A program made the translations under genes and the position numbers. Below the pieces are notes generated by a model that was given only the letters and a program-made list of their open reading frames with translations, ran no database searches and was not told the DNA's origin. This document shows positions 18,948 through 26,638 of a stretch of DNA of 64,000 nt, in pieces (within the stretch, counting starts at the first letter, position 1; each line of letters opens with the position of its first letter). Origin of the DNA: Gammaproteobacteria bacterium (GTDB taxonomy: Bacteria; Pseudomonadota; Gammaproteobacteria; JAJPIJ01); contig JAJVHZ010000026.1 in assembly GCA_022072255.1 (NCBI GenBank), positions 69,300 to 133,299 of the forward strand, read 5' to 3'.

Positions 18948-20450
18948 ATGACGGGCTCTACACTGCCTATCGGCTTCAACTTGAAGGAGTACCGAATCGA
19001 CAAGGTGCTCGGCAAGGGCAACTTCGGAGTCACCTATCAGGGCTGGGACACCCACCTGCAGACGGCGGTGGCCATCAAGGAATTCTATCCGAGCGAGTTC
19101 GTCACCCGTGACCCGAAAGGCGGCGGCAGCGTGCTGCTGAAATCGGAGGAATTCAGCGAGCTGTACAAATGGGGCCGGCAGCGCTTCATCGCAGAGGCGC
19201 AGGTGCTCGCCCGGTTCCGGCACCCCAACATCCTGCGCGTGGCGCGATTCTTCCCGGCCAACCACACCGCCTACATCGTCATGGACTTCGAGGGTGGGCA
19301 GACTCTGAGCGAGGTATTGCGCGCGGCAAAGGAGCCCCTCTCCGAGCAGCAGTTGCGCGCCATCTTCCTGCCCCTGCTGGAAGGGCTGCGCATCGTCCAC
19401 GAGAAGAAATACCTGCATCGCGACATCAAGCCCGCGAACATCCAGATCCGTCATGACGGCACGCCGCTGCTGATCGATTTCGGGGCCGCCGAAATGGAAT
19501 TCGGGAGCAGCAGCTCGGAGGACGTGCAGGTGCTCACGCCGGGCTATGCCCCGATCGAGCAGCACTCCCCCGACACCCCGCAGGGACCATGGTCGGATCT
19601 CTACGCCGTCGGCGCGACGCTATATCGCTGCATCAGCGTCGGTCCGCCGGTCGACGCGGCGCAACGCCAGCGAGCTGCCGAGGAGCACAAGACCGACCCG
19701 CTGGTGCCCGCCGTCACGCTCGGCAACGAGCGGTACAGTGACAAATTCCTGCGGATCATCGACTGGATGATGCAGCTTCGCGCAGAGGACCGCCCGCAGT
19801 CGGTCGGCGACGTGATCGCTCGCCTGCGCGGGGAAGGCGAGGCCCCCGCCGTCACGGGCGGCACCACGTTTTCCTACGTTCCGAAGCGCGCCGCCCGCAA
19901 CTTCAAGATCGTGTTCGCCGGCCCTGTCGGTGCGGGCAAGACGACCGCGATATCGGCGCTCAGCGACATACCGCTGGTCAACACCGATGCTCGGGCGCGG
20001 GACATGACCCGCAGCCGCAAGGCCACCACGACCGTGGCGATGGATTACGGACTGATGCGTTTGTCGGACTCCGAGCGCGTGCACCTGTACGGAACGCCCG
20101 GGCAGGAGCGATTCGATTTCATGTGGGACATCCTGCAGACAGGCGCGCTCGGACTGGTGATCCTCATCGACAACTCGCGCAAGGAGCCGATGAAGGATCT
20201 GGACTTCTATCTTGATGCCTTCCATTCGCTGATCCAGCGCAGCCGCGTTGTCATCGGCGTCAACTTCACCGGCGCCACACGCAGGCCCGATGTCGACGAC
20301 TATCACCGCCACCTGAGCGATGGGCAGCGCAGGCTTGCGATCAACGCGCCGATATTCCAGATCGATGCGCGCCGGCGCGGCGATGTGTCGATGCTGGTAC
20401 AGGCATTGCTCTTTTCAATCGACCCTGGCGTAAAGGACTATCATGTCTGA
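18948..20450 (+). CDS. Ser/Thr protein kinase fused to a small Ras-like/MglA-like GTPase
   Basis: 500 residues. Residues 15-285 are a complete Hanks kinase: G-loop GKGNFG (22-27), VAIKEF with Lys44, HRDIKPANIQ (157-166), DFGA (177-180) and the APIEQ activation-end motif. All catalytic residues are present. Residues about 318-495 are a GTPase: P-loop GPVGAGKTT (325-333), switch I Thr in KATTTVAMDYG, and GTPGQERF (382-389). The guanine-specifying NKxD is replaced by GVNFTGA. GTPases of this kind usually partner with roadblock/LC7 proteins, and two follow in this operon. No transmembrane segment, so cytoplasmic. The last bases overlap the next gene (ATGTCTGA). Confidence 0.85.
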   Translation: MTGSTLPIGFNLKEYRIDKVLGKGNFGVTYQGWDTHLQTAVAIKEFYPSEFVTRDPKGGGSVLLKSEEFSELYKWGRQRFIAEAQVLARFRHPNILRVARFFPANHTAYIVMDFEGGQTLSEVLRAAKEPLSEQQLRAIFLPLLEGLRIVHEKKYLHRDIKPANIQIRHDGTPLLIDFGAAEMEFGSSSSEDVQVLTPGYAPIEQHSPDTPQGPWSDLYAVGATLYRCISVGPPVDAAQRQRAAEEHKTDPLVPAVTLGNERYSDKFLRIIDWMMQLRAEDRPQSVGDVIARLRGEGEAPAVTGGTTFSYVPKRAARNFKIVFAGPVGAGKTTAISALSDIPLVNTDARARDMTRSRKATTTVAMDYGLMRLSDSERVHLYGTPGQERFDFMWDILQTGALGLVILIDNSRKEPMKDLDFYLDAFHSLIQRSRVVIGVNFTGATRRPDVDDYHRHLSDGQRRLAINAPIFQIDARRRGDVSMLVQALLFSIDPGVKDYHV

Positions 20451-21117
20451 GTACGAACTGATCTCCAATGCTCACGTGGGCGTCACTCCCGCCGGCGCCT
20501 ACTACGCCGCCTCGGGGCGCGATCCCACGGCGGCCCGAACGCTGCTGTTCGCGCTGATGGCGCAATCGCTGACACCGACATTGACGGCGGAGAAGGTCTG
20601 TCAGTGGGCGCAGACCGACAACGAAGACGAAGCGGCGGAATTGCTTTACCGGATGCAGAGCGTGGGATGGATAAAGGGTCTGCGCGCCGCGCAGACCGCA
20701 CCGGAGACGCACATGGAACGCGACGTTCCCGGCCTGCTGAAAGAACTGGCGGTCGACGGTCGCGCGTTGCTCGCCGATTCGCAGGGATTCTTCCTCTCCG
20801 CCAGCGGCTTTGCCCACGAGACCGCGGAGGCGCTCGGCGCACTTGCCGCCGATATCGGTGCCGTGGCCTCGCGACACGACGGTCTGGTCCGCGAGAACCT
20901 CGGCATCGATTCGGCCGCCTGGTCCGTGGTCGACGCGGCCGGTCACAGCCGCATGGGGTTCTGGCCGTTGTTCATAGGCAACCAGCATTTCGTGCTCGTG
21001 GTGAGCGGCGAGCCATGCCTGCACCGCACCGCCTTCGCACACCTGGTGTGGGGGCTCACACGCCGATACGCCGGCGAACACGACACCTCGCGCCGCGCGA
21101 GCACCATCAGGCAGTAG
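20443..21117 (+). CDS. Roadblock/LC7-like protein with extra N-terminal domain
   Basis: 224 residues, starting inside the kinase-GTPase gene (8 bp overlap), so translation is coupled. The C-terminal half (ALLADSQGFFLSASGFAHETAEALGALAADIGAV ... GNQHFVLVVSGE) has the strand-helix pattern and wording of roadblock/LC7 domains, which act as GTPase partners or GAPs (MglB type). The N-terminal 85 residues (LLFALMAQSLTPTLTAEKVCQWAQTDNEDEAAELLYRMQSVGWIKG) look like a small winged-helix fold. Fold assignment is by pattern only. Its position strongly suggests it acts on the fused GTPase. Confidence 0.55.
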   Translation: MSEYELISNAHVGVTPAGAYYAASGRDPTAARTLLFALMAQSLTPTLTAEKVCQWAQTDNEDEAAELLYRMQSVGWIKGLRAAQTAPETHMERDVPGLLKELAVDGRALLADSQGFFLSASGFAHETAEALGALAADIGAVASRHDGLVRENLGIDSAAWSVVDAAGHSRMGFWPLFIGNQHFVLVVSGEPCLHRTAFAHLVWGLTRRYAGEHDTSRRASTIRQ

Positions 21118-21148
21118 AAACTGGAATCGAAACCCGGAGCCACATCGT

Positions 21149-21511
21149 ATGCGTGAAGAAATGATCCGTTCCATCCTGAGCGACCTCAACGGCAGCTCCG
21201 CCGATATCACTGCCTCGGCGGTGATCTCAACGGACGGCTTGATGATCGCCAGCCTGCTGCCCGCCAGCATGGACGAGGACCGCGTCGGCGCCATGAATGC
21301 CGCGATGCTGACGCTCGGCGACCGCAGTGCCGCGGAACTCGGGTGCGGCGCGCTCGAGCAGGTGATGGTCAAGGGCAAGGACGGCTACATCCTGATGACC
21401 CACGCGGGGGAGGACGCGGTCCTTTCCGTTCTCGCCCGTCCGAGCGCCAAGCTCGGGCTCATATTCCTCGACGCCCGGCGCGCCGCCGAGGGCATCGCCA
21501 AGCTCCTGTAG
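21149..21511 (+). CDS. Roadblock/LC7 domain protein (MglB-like)
   Basis: 120 residues, a single roadblock/LC7 domain: ILSDLNGSSADITASAVISTDGLMIASLLPASMDEDRVGAMNAAMLTLGDRSAAELG, then EQVMVKGKDGYILMTHAGEDAVLSVLARPSAKLGLI. This is the standard form found beside MglA-type GTPases, where the dimer is a GTPase-activating protein. It lies 31 bp after the preceding roadblock-like gene and 51 bp before the FIST gene. Two roadblock proteins in one operon suggest hetero-dimer formation or two separate regulatory inputs. Confidence 0.85.
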   Translation: MREEMIRSILSDLNGSSADITASAVISTDGLMIASLLPASMDEDRVGAMNAAMLTLGDRSAAELGCGALEQVMVKGKDGYILMTHAGEDAVLSVLARPSAKLGLIFLDARRAAEGIAKLL

Positions 21512-21562
21512 GTCCGAAGTTCGTACGGGACCGGCAGTACAAATCGATCTGGAGAACACCCC

Positions 21563-22789
21563 ATGGCCGTATTGAGAGTTGGGATTGGACACGCAAAGAC
21601 CGCACGCGAGGCCGCCGAGACGGCGATGCAGAAGACGCCGAAGCCGGACCTCACGATCGCCTTCAGCGCCTTTGGCAAGGACCCGAAGGAGAGCTATGAC
21701 GCCATCCGCTCGGTAGTCGGCAATTCCGCGATTATCGGCGGGACCTCCTGCGGGGAGATCACCAGCGCCCTGCAGGGGCCGCAGAACGACTCCGTTGCGG
21801 TGATGACGCTACAGAGTTCCTATCTCAGCATCGGGGTGGGAGTGGGCGAGAACCTCTCGACCGATCCGAAGGCGGCCGCCGAGCAGGCTGCCGCCGGCGC
21901 GCACAAATCGCTCAAGTCCAACCCCACGGTCATGTCGCTGATGGCCATCGCCCTCGACGGCAAGAACGCCTCCGAGGCCTCGCGCCTGAAGCCTTTCGTC
22001 AACGTCATCATCCCCGACGGCTCCACGGCGCAGGAGGAGCCCTTCATGCGCGCGCTCATCAAGGAGACCGGCACGGTGGCGCAGATCGTCGGCGGCTCCA
22101 CGGCCCACGACTTCAATGCCAGCACGACCTTCCAGTTCGGCAATGGCGTCTACCAGAACTCCGCGGTGCTGGCGACCATAAGCAGCGGACTCAAACTCGG
22201 GACCGCGATGGGGCATCCCTATTTCCCCGGCACCAAGGGCGGGGTCGTTACCCGCTCGCAGGGGCGCACCGTCTACGAGTTGAACAGGCGCCCGGCCACC
22301 GAAGTTGTCAAGGAGATGCTCGGCATCAACGAGCTCAGCGGCGAGGTGTTCGCCAAGAACCCCTTCGGCATCAAGTCCTCGGACGTCTTCGCGGAGTACA
22401 CGGTCAAGAGCGTCGCCCAGCACGGCGAGGACGGCAGCCTCACTTTCTTCGCCGAGATCCCGGAGGGCGCCTACCTCCGTCACATGCAGACCGACCGCAA
22501 TTTCGCCATCGCCAGCTTCAAGAGCACGCTGCAAAAGGCTGTCAACGACGCCGGCAGCCCGAAAAAGGTGGGCGCCGTGGTCATCTTCAACTGCATACTG
22601 CGCCACCTGCTGAAAACGCGCATGGACGTGTGCGATACCAGCATCATCAGGGAGACCTTCGGCGAGGACGTGCCGGTCATCGGGTTCAACACCTTCGGCG
22701 AGCAGGGCATCACGCTGGGCGGAGCCGTCGGGCATTACAATCAAACCGCGACCGTTCTGGTCATCGGCGACGAACTGATTTCCCAGTAA
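21563..22789 (+). CDS. FIST domain sensor protein
   Basis: 408 residues covering FIST_N and FIST_C: IGGTSCGEITSALQGPQNDSVAVMTL, IVGGSTAHDFNASTTFQFGNGVYQNSAVLATIS, and the C-terminal VIGFNTFGEQGITLGGAVGHYNQTATVLVI. FIST domains are proposed intracellular small-ligand (for example amino acid) sensors, often found with signalling outputs. Here it stands alone without signal peptide or output domain, as the last gene of the locus. It probably feeds a ligand state into the kinase/GTPase. A Shine-Dalgarno-like GGAG precedes ATG 21563. A hairpin lies just after the stop. Confidence 0.85.
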   Translation: MAVLRVGIGHAKTAREAAETAMQKTPKPDLTIAFSAFGKDPKESYDAIRSVVGNSAIIGGTSCGEITSALQGPQNDSVAVMTLQSSYLSIGVGVGENLSTDPKAAAEQAAAGAHKSLKSNPTVMSLMAIALDGKNASEASRLKPFVNVIIPDGSTAQEEPFMRALIKETGTVAQIVGGSTAHDFNASTTFQFGNGVYQNSAVLATISSGLKLGTAMGHPYFPGTKGGVVTRSQGRTVYELNRRPATEVVKEMLGINELSGEVFAKNPFGIKSSDVFAEYTVKSVAQHGEDGSLTFFAEIPEGAYLRHMQTDRNFAIASFKSTLQKAVNDAGSPKKVGAVVIFNCILRHLLKTRMDVCDTSIIRETFGEDVPVIGFNTFGEQGITLGGAVGHYNQTATVLVIGDELISQ

Positions 22790-22797
22790 GGTGGCCA

Positions 22798-22834
22798 CCC
22801 CGGCGCCGGTCCTGCCGCCGGAGCCGCGCCGGGG
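22798..22834 (+). terminator. GC-rich hairpin after the FIST gene
   Basis: Perfect 9 bp stem CCCCGGCGC / GCGCCGGGG with a 19-base loop, starting 9 bp after the FIST stop. There is no T run, so it may be a weak or Rho-assisted end of the signalling operon before ispB. Confidence 0.4.
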
Positions 22835-22907
22835 CAATCCCGAGGCCCTGTAGCGCCTGACCGCATCCGCCTGACGCGGCGCAAAACCATCCCGCGGGCA
22901 ATTGCAG

Positions 22908-22913
22908 TACAAT
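22908..22913 (+). promoter_or_regulatory. Possible -10 element of ispB
   Basis: TACAAT (5 of 6 to TATAAT) between the FIST hairpin and ispB. The -35 region at 16-18 bp spacing is poor. If used, transcription would start near 22920. Confidence 0.35.
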
Positions 22914-23024
22914 CCGGGTTACCGCGCGCCCATGATCTGCGCCGCCCAGCCCGGACCGCCCCAAATGCCGCATGTCAAAGCCGTCGATGCCGCCGTACGC
23001 ACCCACGCCATTGGCCAGGCCATG

Positions 23025-23990
23025 GACGTGCTGGCGATCCGGGCTCTGATCGCCTCGGACATGGAGGCGGTCGATCGCCTTATCGAGCGTTCGCTGCACT
23101 CCGATGTGGCGCTCATCGATCAGCTGGCCCACTACATCATCAACAGCGGCGGCAAGCGCCTGCGCCCGCTGCTTGCGCTCCTGGCCGGTCGCGCGGCGGA
23201 CCACCGCGGGGAGGACCACATCTCCCTGGCCGCCATCATCGAGTTCATCCACACCGCGACCCTGCTGCACGACGACGTCGTCGATGCCTCCAACATGCGC
23301 CGCGGCCGCCTGACTGCCAATCTCGTCTGGGGCAACAATGCCAGCGTGCTGGTCGGGGATTTCCTGTATTCGCGGGCCTTCCAGATGATGGTCGCCATCG
23401 GCAACATGCGAGTCATGGAGATTCTCGCCGACGCCACCAATACCATCGCCGCCGGCGAAGTCATGCAGCTCACGCACTGCCACGATCCGGACACCACGCT
23501 GGAGCGGTACATGGCGATCATCCATGCCAAGACCGGCAAGCTGTTCGAGGCCGCCGCCCAACTCGGCGCCGTCATCTCCGGCAGCGACCGGGTTGTGGAA
23601 CAGGCGCTGACCGCCTACGGGCGGCACCTGGGCACGGCCTACCAGCTCATCGACGACGTGCTCGACTACAGCGCCTCCGCCGAGGAGATCGGCAAGAACA
23701 TCGGCGACGACCTGGCCGAGGGCAAGCCGACCCTGCCGGTGTTGCATGCGCTGTGGAACAGCCAGGGTGAGCAGGCGAGCGGGCTGCGCCAAGCCATTGA
23801 AAAGGGCGGGCTGGAGTTCATCGGCCAGGTCAAGGCGGCGATTGAATCGACGGGGGCCATCGCTTACACTGCGTCGCTCGCCGCCGAGCAGGCGAGGCTC
23901 GCCGCGGCCGCGCTGCATCCCCTGCCCGCCTCGCAGTTCAAGGATGCGCTGCTGGCCCTTGCCGACTTCGCGGTCAATCGCCGTTCATAA
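23025..23990 (+). CDS. ispB: Octaprenyl/polyprenyl diphosphate synthase
   Basis: About 321 residues from ATG 23025 (MDVLAIRALIASDMEAVDRLI), matching the 323 of E. coli IspB. The track ORF starts with TTG 22902; ATGs at 22932 and 22965 are alternatives. It makes the long polyprenyl chain of ubiquinone from FPP and IPP. Both Asp-rich motifs are present: LLHDDVVD and LIDDVLDY, with GGKRLRPLL for IPP binding. In E. coli it is directly divergent from rplU; here six signalling genes intervene. tRNA-Pro begins 10 bp after the stop. Confidence 0.95.
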   Translation, partial: DVLAIRALIASDMEAVDRLIERSLHSDVALIDQLAHYIINSGGKRLRPLLALLAGRAADHRGEDHISLAAIIEFIHTATLLHDDVVDASNMRRGRLTANLVWGNNASVLVGDFLYSRAFQMMVAIGNMRVMEILADATNTIAAGEVMQLTHCHDPDTTLERYMAIIHAKTGKLFEAAAQLGAVISGSDRVVEQALTAYGRHLGTAYQLIDDVLDYSASAEEIGKNIGDDLAEGKPTLPVLHALWNSQGEQASGLRQAIEKGGLEFIGQVKAAIESTGAIAYTASLAAEQARLAAAALHPLPASQFKDALLALADFAVNRRS

Positions 23991-24000
23991 GTCCGTCAAT

Positions 24001-24077
24001 CGGGGTATAGCTCAGCCTGGTAGAGCGTCTGCTTCGGGAGCAGAAGGTCGCACGTTCGAATCGTGTTACCCCGACCA
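24001..24077 (+). tRNA. tRNA-Pro (anticodon CGG)
   Basis: 77 bases with encoded CCA. Acceptor CGGGGTA pairs with TACCCCG, then A-CCA. D-arm GCTC...GAGC, anticodon stem TCTGC/GCAGA around loop TTCGGGA (anticodon CGG, 24035-24037), T-loop TTCGAAT. It reads CCG, a frequent codon in this GC-rich genome. It may be co-transcribed with ispB. Confidence 0.97.
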
Positions 24078-24521
24078 ATCCGCAACAGCCCTATCGCCGT
24101 GACTTCCCGCGGCCGGCGTCGCGCCGGCCGCAGACCGGTTCCCCGAAGGCGGCATCGTCGCAATGCGCTCGCGTGGCCGTGGAGTCAAGCACCTGCCCCG
24201 TGTGTCACGGCGGCATTGCCCAACCGTAATCCTGCGGGCCGGATTTTCGCTATCCCGGCCTGATTCGCGCCGGCGGCCTCGCCCCCCGCGTCCCCTCGCA
24301 CCGCAGTCGCGCGCCGTCGATCGTGCCTTCTCCCGTCGGCTTATTGGCACGCGCCGATGTGCGAACTTTCACGTTTCGAATCTCGTCCGCGTATTAACTT
24401 GCCTCTCATGTGGAGAAACGCGCGCTCGGCCGACATCCCCGGGTTCAGGGGAGCGGCGGCTGGATCCGTATGTATCGCGTGCGCTCTTCGCCGCCCTTGA
24501 CCTACTTGCCCGGAGGCCATC
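24078..24521. other. Gene-free interval after tRNA-Pro
   Basis: No convincing gene; the short track ORFs here have no family features. It holds the hairpin at 24109-24131 and the leader of the PEP-CTERM gene, which has a modest Shine-Dalgarno-like GGAGG before ATG 24522. I saw no integrase or attachment duplication of the tRNA 3' end. Confidence 0.6.
24109..24131 (+). terminator. Perfect hairpin downstream of tRNA-Pro
   Basis: 10 bp stem GCGGCCGGCG / CGCCGGCCGC with a TCG loop, 31 bp after the tRNA. There is no following T run, so terminator function is likely but not certain. Confidence 0.45.
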
Positions 24522-25160
24522 ATGCGACTCGCCGTTTCCGCACTGACCATCACCATTACCTGTACGGCATCGTTCGCGACCAGGGCGGCTGTATGGGCGG
24601 AACCCTCGGGAGGCGACCTGTTCTCCAACGACGGCCTGAATCCGACGCTGGTCACCCTCGACGCGGGCGTGAACACGATACGCGGCACCACAGGCTTCAC
24701 CAACGTCGTCGATCGCGATTACTTCTATTTCACGCTCGGCGCCGGACAGCAACTCGACTCCATCTTTCTGCGGCCGGTAACGGAGGTGGGCAGCCAGGTG
24801 TCTTTCATCGGCGTGCAGTCCGGCAATCAGCTCACGGTCAATCCGACTGGCGGCAACCCCGCCGGGCTCCTGGGCTACGCGCTCTACAGTCTGGGCCAGA
24901 TCGACACGAACATACTCGACGACATCGGCAACAACATGCTGCATCCCGGCACGACCGGATTTTCCGGCCCGCTCGGGCCCGGAACCTATGCATTCTGGGT
25001 ACAGGACACCGCCTTCGGCACCTTCAACTACAACTACGAGTTCAATGTCTCGGGTGACCCGATCCCCACACCGCTGCCCGGCGCGTATCTGGCCATGCTC
25101 GGCGGTATGGGCGTGCTGGGTCTCCTGCGCCGCCGACGCGACGGTTCGCAACCCCGGTAG
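24522..25160 (+). CDS. PEP-CTERM-type exported protein
   Basis: 212 residues. N-terminal signal peptide (MRLAVSALTITITCTASFATRAA). The body has beta-rich, Gly/Asn/Thr-rich repeats without a recognised domain. The C-terminus IPTPLPGAYLAMLGGMGVLGLLRRRR has the tripartite sorting form: proline-containing motif, hydrophobic helix, arginine cluster, as in PEP-CTERM proteins processed by an exosortase. The motif is a variant (TPLPGA rather than VPEPxx). No exosortase gene is in the window. It converges on another such protein across a strong hairpin. Role unknown; these are usually extracellular or surface-released proteins linked to exopolysaccharide. Confidence 0.75.
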   Translation: MRLAVSALTITITCTASFATRAAVWAEPSGGDLFSNDGLNPTLVTLDAGVNTIRGTTGFTNVVDRDYFYFTLGAGQQLDSIFLRPVTEVGSQVSFIGVQSGNQLTVNPTGGNPAGLLGYALYSLGQIDTNILDDIGNNMLHPGTTGFSGPLGPGTYAFWVQDTAFGTFNYNYEFNVSGDPIPTPLPGAYLAMLGGMGVLGLLRRRRDGSQPR

Positions 25161-25289
25161 CCATTCCGCAGGCAGCAGCCCGCCGGACCAGCATCCGACT
25201 TCCTGATTCCTGGATCGCCAGCGATGCCGGCGTTGCGCTTGCGAGCACGCACGTCGCGCGGCACGGCTTCCGATTCACGAGCGAGACAG

Positions 25290-25325
25290 CCCGTCCGGGG
25301 AGCGGCAACGGCGCCCCCGGACGGG
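25290..25325. terminator. Bidirectional hairpin between the convergent sorting-signal genes
   Basis: 11 bp perfect stem CCCGTCCGGGG / CCCCGGACGGG with a 14-base loop, lying between the stops of the two convergent PEP-CTERM-type genes. There are no long T runs. Confidence 0.55.
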
Positions 25326-25371
25326 TCCGGCGAATGGTGCGGATGAGATGCGGTCAGGTCCTGGGCACTGC

Positions 25372-26019
25372 TCAGGCGGCGGCTCGTCGCCGACGCGCAG
25401 TGCTCATCAGGCCGGCGAGCGCGCCGCCCAACAGCCAGACTGCGGCCGGCAGCGGCACTGCCGCGGGCTGGATGTCATAGGACAGGTTGTCCAGCAGAAA
25501 GTACAGGCCATTGCTGCCGCCGGCGGTCGGCAGGAAGCGCAACTCGTCGACGACCCCGAACGCCGAGAAATCGAAGAGATCGTATTTGTCGTTCGCGAGG
25601 GCAACCGTCTGCGAACCCATCTCGACGCCGTTGTTGAAACCCTTAACCTGGACGCCGCCGGCCGACGCGCCGTAGGCCGCGTTGAACCCGGAAAACGACG
25701 TCAGATAGACGGTGTTGAAGGTGAAGTCTTCCGCGCGCTTGATGATGAGCTCCGCATTGGTATAGATCGCATTGGCGCCCGACGGGGCCCCGTAGCTGTT
25801 TCCGAACCCCGTGGTGCCGTCCATGTAGTCGGCATTCTGCATCGTCGCAGGTATCGCCGGACTGGACTCCCAGTCGAATCCGCCGTAGCCGACCGGCACG
25901 GCCTGGTCGGAGGTTGCCGGCAGGATATCGTCAAAATCGAGGATTGCCGCGCCCCCGACAGGGGCATATGCCAGCCCCAGGCCGGCAACCAATGCAAAAA
26001 CCGTATTGCTCTGTTTCAT
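25372..26019 (-). CDS. VPLPA-CTERM/PEP-CTERM exported protein
   Basis: 215 residues from ATG 26019, which has GAGG seven bases upstream; the track start at 26307 is unsupported. Signal peptide MKQSNTVFALVAGLGLAYAPVGGAA. The middle (ILDFDDILPATSDQAVPVGYGGFDW ... VVDELRFLPTAGGSNGLYFLLDNLSY) resembles NPCBM/PEP-type beta-sandwich surface proteins that end in a DNL strand. The C-terminus AVPLPAAVWLLGGALAGLMSTARRRR is a clean VPLPA sorting signal: motif, hydrophobic helix and Arg cluster. Export then exosortase cleavage is expected. Substrate or function unknown. Confidence 0.8.
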   Translation of the reverse strand: MKQSNTVFALVAGLGLAYAPVGGAAILDFDDILPATSDQAVPVGYGGFDWESSPAIPATMQNADYMDGTTGFGNSYGAPSGANAIYTNAELIIKRAEDFTFNTVYLTSFSGFNAAYGASAGGVQVKGFNNGVEMGSQTVALANDKYDLFDFSAFGVVDELRFLPTAGGSNGLYFLLDNLSYDIQPAAVPLPAAVWLLGGALAGLMSTARRRRAAA

Positions 26020-26638
26020 TGCTGTCCTCATCTCTCTGCTCCAGTTCGCCATGGATTCCCGATGGATTGCCGGTTCCGCGTTGCGCCTGTACGGCTTCAA
26101 TCGCAACGGCTCTTCAACGCCGTGCACGGACCGGCACCACAAACGACCTCCAAGGCAACTGTAATTCGACGACCGGCATGCCGATGCACAATTCGTCACA
26201 CTAACGGCTGTCAAAAACTGGTCGTACCAACACGCTGAGGCGGCTCGCTGGTCACCACTTCCGAAGGACACGGCAGCAGGCGAGGCGCGTGCGACTGCAA
26301 GCGGCAATCAGGCGCATGAGGACCCGTGGCGCACTGCCACGTCGATTCCGCGATCCTCAATCTTGCGGCGGTTTCTTGACGCGCTTTTTCGAGACAATCG
26401 TCAACATAGGCCAGTGCGCCTGCCACTAACCTCTCTGTCCGAAGTGGACGGCGATGCCGCGACGCGCCGACGGAAACACAGTCGACTGCCCGTCACGTGC
26501 GTGGCCGCCTCGTGGCGGACGCCGGGCGCGCGAACGTCCGGGTGGGCGGCGCGGCGCGGGAACACGAGTCCCTACTTTCATATTCTGGAGAACCAAGATC
26601 TACCGACAGAACCCAGATCTACCGACAAGGATTGAATC
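26020..26638. other. Divergent intergenic region upstream of the DUF1800 gene
   Basis: About 620 bp between the VPLPA gene (minus) and the DUF1800 gene (plus). The track ORFs here are short and featureless. It should hold both promoters. The clearest structure is the tandem repeat at 26591-26627 next to the DUF1800 ribosome binding site. Confidence 0.55.
26591..26627 (+). repeat. Tandem 18-mer repeat just before the DUF1800 start
   Basis: Two head-to-tail copies, AACCAAGATCTACCGACA and AACCCAGATCTACCGACA, one mismatch, 19 bp period, ending 11 bp before the ATG. The second copy runs into AAGGATTG, the Shine-Dalgarno. It could be a regulator site pair or a leader duplication. Confidence 0.7.

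Noticed and set aside
16800-19565. 921-residue minus-strand ORF opposite the signalling locus
   Set aside because: It is antisense to genes with clear kinase and TPR features; it lacks any domain and its His/Gln/Arg/Gly-rich composition is typical of a high-GC shadow frame.
24001-24521. Integration site at tRNA-Pro
   Set aside because: tRNAs often host islands, but I found no integrase and no repeated tRNA 3' end in the following DNA.
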